From Trichuris trichiura (taxonomy: Eukaryota > Nematoda > Enoplea > Trichinellida > Trichuridae), in NCBI GenBank assembly GCA_037903355.1, contig JBAJFE010000004.1, positions 1 through 64,000 of the forward strand: a stretch of DNA of 64,000 nt. The letters are read 5' to 3'. The notes beneath the pieces are model-generated. The model was not told the DNA's origin and ran no database searches. It saw only the letters and a program-made list of their open reading frames with translations. Position numbers and translations under genes: made by a program. Each line of letters opens with the position of its first letter. Within the stretch, counting starts at the first letter, position 1. Positions 35,456 to 45,075 of the stretch are shown here, one piece after another.

Positions 35456-37063
35456 ATGATGAACACGCATGTAACACTCATTTTCGCGCTGCTGCTCACG
35501 AAGGTCTCTACTGACTTTTGCCCATCAGATCTAAATGAACATTTTTTTGGTACAAATTTGACAGTAGGAGGAACTCCAAAGTGTCTCACGTGGCTAAATG
35601 AACCGAATGTTAACGAAACAAGAGGATTAGATCTTTGTAATCTGTTCTTTCAAGGAAAATTAATATCGATGAACCATTACGACGATGTGAAAAATTATTT
35701 CGAATTACTGGGCAATAATAAAAAGAGAAGCTTAAAAGGAAAGATATACCAACTTTATGGAAAAGTCTCAAGTGCCACAGAAACTACGATAACAGTTCAA
35801 TTTGACGACGACACAAAAAAAAGTTTTCAAGTGGAAGTCTCCAGTGAAACACTGAGAAAAGGAGAAAGTGGCCATTTCCGTCAACTATTATGTATCTTTT
35901 CAAAAGTTGGCAATGATTCGAAGTGGCTAGACGATTGCGAAAATACAACAAAGGTTAAGGGTCGATTCTGCCTGAGTGAACGGATGAAAGTGAATCCCAT
36001 TGCTGACGAAAAAAAAAAATCATGCACTCCGGAGCGCCAAGGATCATTGTGCTTATACAGTGAGTTAATTGTTTTTCCTTTCCCTCTTGAAGGACAAACA
36101 CTAATAAGTTGTTAAGATTATGACCCGTGTAAAGGGCCAAACCCATGTCGACACCACGGTCAATGTAATTCAACAGGAAGATTATTTCAGTGCAACTGTA
36201 CTTCGGATAGATATACGGGAGACAAATGCAAGAATGGTAAAACATTTAGCAGTCTAATCCAGTCTTACAGTCACATTCAAGTAATCACTCTATGCCATTC
36301 GTACAACTGCGGAACTGGAAGATGTGATGAAGTGAAAAGAAAGAAACAGCTAAAGCCGCTGTGCACGTGTAAAGTTGGAACGACTGGACCTGCATGCGCT
36401 GAGAGTATTTCTGAACAGTACCAAGAAGGATTCCAAAAATTCACTCTTTCAGGCGTTGACTTTTGCAAGAATGTCAAGTGCTATTTTAACAAAAAGTGCT
36501 TAAATGGTGCCAGTGATTATACATGCAACTGTGAAGGAGCCTACGAAGGAAAGAAATGCGAGAAAAGTGATGCTATATTTTTGTCCTAGTCGTGTTAACA
36601 CAAATCTTCTGTCCGCTTAGAAATAACAAGCGCAGGCATTAACAAAACTATAGTAATCGCGGCAGCAGGAGGAGGCGGTTTCGTCCTCCTTTTCGCACTC
36701 TGCGGAATTTTCCTTCTGAGCCACAGAAAGGTGGACACTATAAATTTCACCTGTGAGTCGTCAAATTTAATTATGTGCTTTTACAGAAGAAAAAGCGAAG
36801 GGCAGTCGGCAGAGCTAGCCTGGCGGTAAGAAAAACACAAATTTTACTATTTCAATTAACCGTCACTTAAGATGGGTAGCGTCATGGAAAGTAGCATGGC
36901 TGGACAATCAATCCTGGCGTCTATCCTGAAAGGAAGCACCATGAAAAGCACGGTGAGTCGAACAGAATCCACAACGAATAAGGGCGCGCCAAAGAATACG
37001 ACACCGAAGAAAACTCAGTCACCTAGCAAGGTAAAAAATTCGTTAAGACGAACGACTAACTAA
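35456..37063 (+). CDS. Selectin-like type I membrane protein (paralogue B)
   Basis: Seven exons join in frame: 35456-36059, 36117-36236, 36282-36404, 36453-36566, 36621-36730, 36787-36825 and 36872-37063 (433 residues). Introns are 45-57 bp; the first four are phase 1, the last two phase 0. The chosen start MMNTHVTLIFALLLTKVSTD is a signal peptide matching paralogue A. A diverged C-type-lectin-like domain (KCLTWL, LDLCNLFFQGKLI) is followed by three EGF modules, each on its own exon (NPCRHHGQC, SYNCGTGRC, KNVKCYFNKKC). The TM helix is IAAAGGGGFVLLFALCGIFL. The tail contains KKKRR and Ser/Thr/Lys repeats. The EGF4 and TM exons (114 and 110 bp) have exactly the lengths of their counterparts in A, so the two arose by tandem duplication. 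AATAAA is at 37113. Confidence 0.85.
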
Positions 37064-37118
37064 GCTTTTACCTAACTTACAGTGAACGGCATTGCGCGGC
37101 TGTGAAATGAGAAATAAA

Positions 37119-37516
37119 GCTGACATGTAGCGACTATTTGTCTTACACGTTTCACTCGTAGTAAAGTATTTATGTTCGCTGCTACTTAAACGTGCAATAT
37201 TTCAAACTTCGCACTAATTTAAGCGTAAACGAGTAAGTGCCTGATGAGCTGTAAGTTGCACGAGACTCAAGACAGTCAAAAGAATTTCTATGTTTATGAG
37301 AGACGAACACTCGTTTAATCAAGTAACTGCTGTTCAGCCTTAGTTAACCGTACGAATCACTATAAACTCTGCTTAATATATGCAACGGCCATCCTTGATT
37401 TCAGGTCCACAATAAAATCTTGAAACACAAAATCTTGACGCAAAAAGTCTGAGATCACCGGCCTCCTTGATTTCAAGTTCTACACTTAGGTTAGATCAAG
37501 AAAACTTGTGGACTAC
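37119..37516. other. No supported gene
   Basis: Downstream flank of paralogue B; nothing recognised. Confidence 0.4.
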
Positions 37517-37831
37517 AGTTGAACCTCCAAAGTTGACCACCTCCCTAGGTTGACAGAATTTTGACAAGTTGGTTTGTCCGCACGTTAATAAGCGCAAGGA
37601 CAACCTCCGTAAATGGGAAGTTGACCCCCTTAGCCGTGACGTGGTGTATAGAAGCAATGCTAGCTTGTTCTCTGTAACTTGACCAGTCTGTTGAGTGGAC
37701 AACTTACGGTGGTTCAGCTGCAATCTATTTAGCCGAGCCACTTATACCCGCAGCTTCCCTACGCTGACCGCTTCCTGTGTTGACCAGTTTTCCCAAGTCT
37801 GCTGGGTGGTAAACTTACAGAGGTTAAGCTG
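37517..37831. mobile_element. 315-bp Tigger-type MITE
   Basis: It starts CAGTTGAACCTCCAAAG and ends with the inverse (GAGGTTAAGCTG). TA is on both sides (37515-37516, 37832-37833). Internal sequence is shared with 6767-7190 and 24318-24967. It has no coding capacity. Confidence 0.8.
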
Positions 37832-37889
37832 TATTTTCCAACGAGGAAATGGAATGGGGTAATCAGAATTATACCGTTCAGACAGTTTG

Positions 37890-38200
37890 CTGGTAGAGAT
37901 CAAAGGCTTGGTGTTAACTACAACCTCTGAGCGTCAAACCGAAAAGTCTTTCGGAAGAAAGGGAGTCTTTTAACAGGTTTTGATTGTTTCATGGTAGATC
38001 TTCGGTTCACGGTTTTAGCCTGCTTGGTGTATCTGTAAGTTGACATCGAAATGCCTTACCAACGAATGGATGAGCAAATTGTTAGAGTATAATGCAGAAC
38101 AATTCGACACATTACGTTTCGGAATTGCTCTTGCTTCGTAGTCAGCGGTGTAAGAGAGCTAGCTCCTTTACGCCGCTGACGACAGAACAATACGTTTATT
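37890..38200 (-). repeat. Penelope terminal repeat with small palindromic end
   Basis: It carries the landmark CCTTACCAACGAATGGATGA, then AGTCAGCGGTGTAAGAGAGCT. This reverses almost at once into AGCTCCTTTACGCCGCTGAC. The second arm is only about 60 bp before it diverges. It looks like a truncated member of the palindromic cassette family. No target duplication was identified. Confidence 0.55.
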
Positions 38201-38509
38201 AGACAATTGCATTTTCAAAGTCTTTGTTTGCCTGCTTTAAAAATGGAGCGCGCATACTTCGAAAGCTCTGCAACTTTTACATCAGTAGTTTTGACTCAAT
38301 AAATGATTGTCCTTCCCTTGGAAGGAAAAATGAAGGAATTTATGATACGGGTAGAGTAATCGGGTAGTTGCCGTATAATGCGTTTTTCGCATGTACACGA
38401 TTTTGCCGGCCGGAAAACGTGGGTACATGGCATGGTCGCCGTATGTTTTTATCCACAGAGTGCAAACACAGACCGCGTCCCGATCTCATGCGCATTCTTC
38501 GGTCACACC

Positions 38510-39700
38510 TAACCAAACATTGACTCTACCGTGATAAAAACGCTTATGATTCATATCAGAAGCTATAATTTTTTCTCTCTTTCTTCGTACGGGGTTTCTC
38601 TATTTTCTAAAAAATCCAGCGTACACGGTAATGAGCCCCGTTCTTCAAAAAAACTTTTATTAATAACCAGAGCTTCAGGCATCGTCTTTGCCCGTTTTCA
38701 GTTGTAAAAAAAACGAGTCCACCACCTAGGTTGGTCGACTATTCAGCAAGTACTCCCACTCAGCCGACCTGGGCAGAGGTAAAATCGGTTGGGTCCTACC
38801 ATGGACTGCGTTGATGTTCGCCTCCAGCCCTAGTCAGCCGTGCAAGAGCATAAGCGTCACTGCTGACCGTCCCGGGCGGCGACAAACGAACAATAATAAT
38901 AGCGGTGAGGTCTCTGCGTAACCCGTCACCTTCGCTGGTTTAAAGTGACTAAGACTTACATAATCTTCTTCCTTGAGTTTGATCATCTTCTCTTACTGAC
39001 GTTGTCCCAAAACCTCCACTCTTCATCCGCCGTTGAGCATTGAAGGGCCTGTGTCACCCTTATTTTTTTGGTTGTTCATTTTTTCTTTCTTTCTTCGTAA
39101 GGGGTTTCTCTGCCTTTAAAAAAATCCAGCGTACACGGTAATGAACCGGACTTTTTTTACCACTGAAGACGGGCAAAGACGATGCCCGAAAGCTCTGGAT
39201 ATTAATAAAAGATTTTTTGAAGAATGGGGCTCATTACCGTGTACGGTGGACTTTTTAAAAAACAGAAGCTATAATGTCAGAATAATGATTAATAACATCA
39301 TAGAAGCCTGGAATGATTTCTCCAAACAATGAATGCATCGCTTTTAGTGGAACCTTATCCCAGATCTGATCTGTAATTCTAAAGATTTTGTACCTTATGA
39401 TCAAGTACGAAAAGTTACTGAAAGCTGCGTTCAGCTAGGTAGGCTTTGAAGAAATTGAATATGAAGATAATGAAAATATTCTGAATTATCAACAGAGTGA
39501 GCTGATCACTGAAGAGCTGCGGGAGAATCAGAAGGGAGAGAAGCAGATGATAAAAAATCTGAAAGCTCTTTCGCGATAGCCGACGATTCCGGATCTCTCA
39601 GATGCTCTAGAAGCTATTGAATAACGTTTTAAATGGTTTAAAAACAAGGATTGTAAAGTCCAACGCAACTACAGGAGGTATCAGAGTTAGCCTGTAGCCA
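38510..39700 (+). pseudogene. Tigger transposase C-terminal remnant, split by a Penelope cassette
   Basis: Reading across the inserted cassette (38570-39262), one frame continues: IDSTVIKTLMIHIRSYN, then VRIMINNIIEAWNDFSKQ, stop, NLIPD. Further on are LGRLGFEEIEYEDNE, QSELITEELRENQKGE and PDLSDALEAIE. The IxEAWN...W..L.PD pattern and acidic tail resemble the C-terminus of Tigger-type transposases. It is a dead remnant, useful mainly because it dates and orients the cassette insertion. Confidence 0.5.
38557..39275. mobile_element. Palindromic Penelope-derived cassette 2
   Basis: The 13-bp duplication CAGAAGCTATAAT (38557-38569 and 39263-39275) brackets 693 bp. Inverted copies of the terminal unit lie at its ends (about 38585-38715 and 39075-39240, both containing CAGCGTACACGGTAATGA). 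A central segment of about 350 bp is not shared with the other cassettes. The right arm has a hammerhead-like core at 39163-39191: CTGAAGA, CGGGC/GCCCG, GAAA. The insertion interrupts a Tigger remnant reading frame. Confidence 0.8.
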
Positions 39701-39987
39701 TATAAGCCACTGCCACACGGAAGAAGAATGCGTCAGAAACAAGAGAAGATCGAATTCTGCTTTACTGCAATGAAGCAGCATTGTGAGAACAGCCAAGCGC
39801 TATCTACCATGTCTAATATAACCTTAGCCACCCGTAACTTAGCATAGTGAAATTTCAAAAAAGTGATTCCATTGGACCACCACTCCTTTCTAGATATGTG
39901 GTGACTTATGTTAGAGCTGAGAGGGCCTCTTTGCATAAGTCAAAAACGAAAGCATCTCCCTTAAAAGCCGCTTTGAGTTCTATCCAC

Positions 39988-40311
39988 TGTAAAGAGTTCA
40001 TTTTGAAGATATAATGTCTTCGTACGGGACCAAATAATTTCATTTTGGCTTCTTTTGTACGGATTTTCTGTGTCCCGTTGAATAAACTTTTATTAATAAA
40101 CTTTTCTTAATAAAATGTCCGTAGCTTTCGGGTCCGAACTTGACCCGTCATCAGCGGTCTAAGGATTGACGTCAATCCTTAGACCGCTGATGACGGGTCA
40201 AGTTCGGACCCGAAAGCTACGGACATTTTATTAAGAAAAGTTTATTAATAAAAGTTTATTCAACGGGACACAGAAAATCCGTACAAAAGAAGCCAAAATG
40301 TAAAGAGTTCA
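39988..40311. mobile_element. Palindromic Penelope-derived cassette 3: perfect 260-bp palindrome
   Basis: The 13-bp duplication TGTAAAGAGTTCA (39988-40000 and 40299-40311) flanks the insertion. Positions 40041-40300 form a palindrome with 130-bp arms, no mismatch and no spacer, centred between 40170 and 40171 (GATTGACGTCAATC). Each arm has the most canonical hammerhead-like core in the window: CTGATGA at 40187-40193, stem II CGGGTC/GACCCG, GAAA at 40212-40215, and its mirror on the minus strand. The left end has about 40 bp outside the symmetry. Lack of mismatches points to a very recent origin or gene conversion between arms. Confidence 0.9.
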
Positions 40312-42426
40312 ATCGTAAAAGTTACCCCGTTAATGTATCTTCGTCATAAACGGGATGAGAACGCCATGAGAAAAGGAATCCATGCCTTCGCGGGCATAGC
40401 GGTTGAATAAATGGCTCACACATAGAATAATTCTTTTTCGAACGCGGTCTATTAACATTTTTCTCCGTTGTTGTTTACAAGCAATCTTTCTAACGCTTTG
40501 GACCAAATCGTAATTTTCTTACAGCTTACGTGTCTCTCATAATGCGATTTCACATAACGCGAGATTTTCCAAGATTTTCAACTGACCGCATCTTCGCGCC
40601 ATACGAGAACTACATGTACATTCAGCTTATTTCGTAGGGAACTTGACTCCGAGCATAAAAAAGAATCAGTTGCTAAATATCCTTACTTTTGCTTTACTTC
40701 ATAGGCTTCCCTATTTTAAATCTTTTTTTGGCTGACACACAAGTTTCACTTGTCAATACGTAAAGCCACGAACTTACGCAATTATGAATAGTGGTTCACT
40801 GTAGCCCTTTCCGCTCAGATACTCAATGAAGCGATGAGCTAAGCCATGCACAATTACCCAGGACGGATAGGTTAGCAGCGGATAATCCTGACAAAGCAGG
40901 ATATGACAACCTATTTCAGTATCGTTGCCAAGCGGACTGCAGGGACGTTCTTAAACTGGTAATAGCTATGAAGAGTCACGAAGAGTCAGATATGACTAAG
41001 TGCCTAAACAACAACGCCACTAATTTGCGCCTGTTATTAATGTTAGCTTAACATTATGAAAAAACAGTGAAAACTACCACCATCATTGCTAATCCATGCG
41101 CCGGCAGCGACTGGAGTGCTCTTTATTATTTTGGCTTTTTATCAAAATAACCAACGCAATGCGAAAAAAAATGGCAGGAAACAAACGCATTAGCACACAC
41201 ATTTGTAAGCAGCCTGAGTTAACGCAACTGAAACCGCCAGAGGATCTCTAGACTAAACTGTCCATATGAAAGCAGGTTCATTTTGAAAGACATCCCAGCA
41301 TCACAAAGTTGAGCTCTAGAAAGCGAAGTATAACTACAGGCATTTCAGCGAGTGAACGAAATTTTAGATAACTATCCTTTCAAGGAATCCATAATATTAA
41401 TATTAGTGATAACCAGATCAGCCGATTCAATTTGGATGACGCCATTAAGAAGAGAATGCGCAATTCAAGAAATAACCGGCTAAAACATATGGAAGTTTTT
41501 AATCGAAATCGATTTTAAGATGAGATTATATAATACTACCAAGAACAACTTCTACCTCTATCTATAATCCTATAATTTCGTCAGTAATAAATGTATTGAC
41601 AGAAAAAACGAAAACATGAAATAGTGCAACCGCATGTTGAACAATGCAAACAATGTTTTCAAGGGCAACTATTCTGCAAAATTTACCTTCTGATTCACCG
41701 ATGATAAACCTTCATAGTAACCCAAATCATGTAGTTTTTTCCATGCATTGGTGAATGAATTAATCAGAGTCTGAAGATGACTCTGAATTGGAACTGAAAG
41801 TGAACGGTGATCGCATCGTGTTATTTATTATAACCAAACGCTGGCTAACCTAACACCAGAAGTTCGCGACGTCTGAGCTGCTATAAAAGATGTGTTAACA
41901 GATTAAGAATAGCGTGAATACAAACAAACCTGCAACTGCACTACTTATGAATTCGACGCATTCATTTATTCTCTTTTGAATAAGTGTTCCAAATTCTGGC
42001 GGAACTACGGGACGTCCACTCACCAGAGCATAGCATTCTGCAATCATGTATGTCAAAGCGCGGCTATGGAACTATACAGAAGCCCGGATGCCAGTACAGT
42101 TGCCAAAAATGTTCGAAAGAAACTCCCACTTTACAAGACAATGAATAACGCCTTCTAATGCTTTATTCCCAAGTTAACAACTCCAAGACGCCACTTAAGT
42201 GAGCTACTAAATAAAATACACTATTCGTTAAATTGATGTCATAGACAAGCAAGTCCGCTGATTGTCCTGACCAGGCGTGATGGCTGACACTCACTGAACT
42301 GTTGACGCAAGAATCAAGCCTTGTCGAAATCCTAACAGAACATTTCGCGCTGAAAACTATTTCAAAATATCCTCGTTACGCGTAACGCATTAGTGGAAGA
42401 AGTGGAAGATGGCCTTTCATTAGGGG
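40312..42426. other. No supported gene
   Basis: AT-rich, only short ORFs, no domain or repeat recognised. Confidence 0.45.
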
Positions 42427-42853
42427 AACCTACATTTATCTTGAACACTGGATACTTCTTAACGGGGCTGAAGATTTTCACGATGAAGTTTTCGTACGGC
42501 TTTTGTCTTGCCCGTTCTTAGTTTCTGAAATAAACCAAAGCAAATGCCCTACCAACAGACAGATGAGCAGTTATTAAGAAAAGTTCAGAACAATATTATC
42601 CGTTCAGAGCTTTCCGGACCAGCCTTGTGCCGTCTTCAGCGATGACGATTGTTTAAAACCGCTCACAACCATCATCGCTGAAAACGGCACAAGGTTGGGG
42701 CAGAAAGCTCCGAAAGGGTAGCATCATTCTGAATTTTCCTTAATAACTGCTCATCCATCCGTCGGTAGGGCGTTTGTGCTGGTTTTTTCCAGAAGCTAAG
42801 AAGGAGCAAGACAAAAACCGTACGAAAACTCTATCACGAAAACCTACATTTAT
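42427..42853. mobile_element. Palindromic Penelope-derived cassette 4
   Basis: The 13-bp duplication AACCTACATTTAT (42427-42439 and 42841-42853) flanks two inverted arms of roughly 165 bp around a centre near 42665. The arms begin GTTTTCGTACGG and carry CCCTACCrACrGAtrGATGA. They have diverged by roughly a fifth, so this is an older member. Core boxes are CTGAAGA on the left arm (minus) and CTGAAAA on the right arm, which breaks the hammerhead consensus. Confidence 0.75.
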
Positions 42854-44570
42854 AATTCGCTGTTCTTAAGAGTGTAGTTTTGTTACACGGAAACCCAGAA
42901 TTTTTACTAACGAATACAGCAAAAATATCCTGGCAAAAGACAGGCAAGTAGGGGAAGTAGTAAAAATCGAGAGATGCTACTTATTTTTATTCTAAGCTTC
43001 TAGGACTTAACATCTCTTTTCAGCTGAGCAATTCGATTGGTTAGAAACGGAAATTCCATAGTGCATAAGAATAGTTCACTTTAACTTTCAATTATCGATA
43101 GAAAAGGTTTACTTCAATATCAGTACATCAAATGATACTGGAATCTGCCCTATACTCCTTTGCAAAAGATCAGCCTATTCGTTCCCCCCACAGGGGAGAA
43201 AAGGAATTGGCCACCCTGATTCATTTCGTTAACACTTTATCAAGCTTTTCGTAAGGGTTTCATCATAAGTTGTCAACTATCTAAAACGCTCGCGATAAAA
43301 AACATTCTGGACTTCGGAATATACAGAGCGCTGCAGAAATTACTGAGCTAATACACTGTTTCCTTTGGTTTACGACGTATTCACTGAGGCGCTGGGGAGT
43401 TACTGCGTTTTGATGTGCATTACCTGCGGATAAACAAAAATGCGTTGGACCTAACTTCAAATCTAAAATTTATTTACTAATTCAAATGCAAATTACACAT
43501 ACTACCACGGCAACACTCTTGTGAACTTTGAAGGATCTATTACGCTCATCATTACGCGGTTTTTCTGTGAACGTAGAAGTACGCTATTCGATGGCTTTTA
43601 AAAATGATTCTTTTGCTAAACAGACGAGCCAATGTCACGTTCTACGTCTTGTGCAAACCAAAGGAATGAACACCCTTCTTACAGGCACCACATCCATCAG
43701 TAAATGTGCTAATTTTTTAGTCGCAGATGAATCAATCCACTGCGCAAAATGCCATTTGCAGCATTTTCATCTGTGAAATCATGTCAACGCTCTAAGGTTC
43801 CAGATTTCCGATAACGGATAACTAACGGTTTTTTATGAATAATTTTATGTAAGACCCCCTTCATTTAACAGGCTGTCTTGCACCAAAATTATTCATAAAC
43901 AAATACACCTGTTGCAGAAAACTTAATACAGTATTCAATAAACGGAGCAGATATTTTCTCTCCCTCCTCTTTTGCTTTCCTTTTTATTTTGGTGTAACTA
44001 CTTATTCATTTATGTATTATCCTTCCGTATGACCCTCCCCCTACCCATTTTCATTACATTTTTTCTTCTGAATCCCTTCAGTTGTATCGTAACTTGCCCT
44101 TCTTTTATCAAGGATTAACCTTTAAAATTACTTACTTGCCTAAGTGGTGTGGAAAGTTGACATTTTATGCTGCTCAATCCACTTAGCTGACAACCAGACC
44201 TAGTTGTCCGAAAGGCTTTGACATTTTCTTATGCTTGCATTTATTTTTCATTAGACAGGCACATCATAACATTTATCACGAGAACTTAAACCCGGATGCA
44301 AGACGTCCTATAGCCAAGAGAATGTATTCTTAATAGGAGCAAGCAGAATTTGACGATGAGCCAGCGTACTGTAAACTTGCCAGCCTTCCAGTTCCACACT
44401 TACTTAAAGCTTCGGCATAAACACAATGCTAACATTTTCGCTTAGGCTTACACAAGAGTAAGACAACATGGTCAGTTGTTGTAAACATGTTGTCATGCGA
44501 CCAGGGGGTCGCCAGCCCCGCGGTCACCGACAAAAACAGCGAATGGAGACTGTCCCCGGGTCATACGTGA
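42854..44570. other. No supported gene; one short inverted repeat
   Basis: An 82-codon ORF at 43528-43776 has no recognisable family. A perfect 15-bp inverted repeat (TTTATGAATAATTTT at 43832-43846 and its inverse at 43885-43899) encloses 38 bp and could form a hairpin. Nothing else is supported. Confidence 0.45.
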
Positions 44571-44574
44571 TAGC

Positions 44575-45026
44575 CACGATGTCAGCTCAACGCGAACGAG
44601 TACAATTAGGCTCAATTCGTCTTCGCACCATGGAAGAATGCTGTCGACGCCTACGTGGGAGATCGTGTAAACGAGAAGACGCTCAAGCTGCGCAGACAAG
44701 CATAAAAGAAGCATCGTCAAAGCGACGGAACCAGTTCTCTCTTCAGGAAGCTCCAATGCGCGGTAACAAAAAACTTCGCTAGGTTTAGTAATATTCAGAC
44801 ACCGACAGTTAACAATGACTGACACAGAGCAAACTGAAGTGGCCAACTTATAGAGCGCAAACTAGCCCTCAGTCGATACATCACGTCATGGCTAAAGCGG
44901 TCAACTTCCCATTTACGGAGGTGGTCAATGTATAGAGGTTGTCCTTGCCCTTATTTACGTACAGACCAATCAACTTGTCGAATTTCGGTCAGCATAGAGG
45001 GGTGGTCAACGTTGGAGGTTCCACTG
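44575..45026 (-). mobile_element. Tigger 5'-end derivative beside cyclin H
   Basis: It matches 23815-24253 over most of its length and ends GGAGGTTCCACTG before TA at 45027-45028. A decayed minus-strand frame (EVFCYRALELPEERTGSVALTM) is shared with the other copies. Its right end lies only 50 bp beyond the cyclin H stop codon. Confidence 0.65.
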
Positions 45027-45075
45027 TATTCCTAAGCTGTTATGCACTAATTAATGGATGGTCTGTCATGTTTGA

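Noticed and set aside
38720..38990. GC-rich centre of cassette 2 as a tRNA-derived SINE
   Set aside because: No A and B boxes or cloverleaf could be found.
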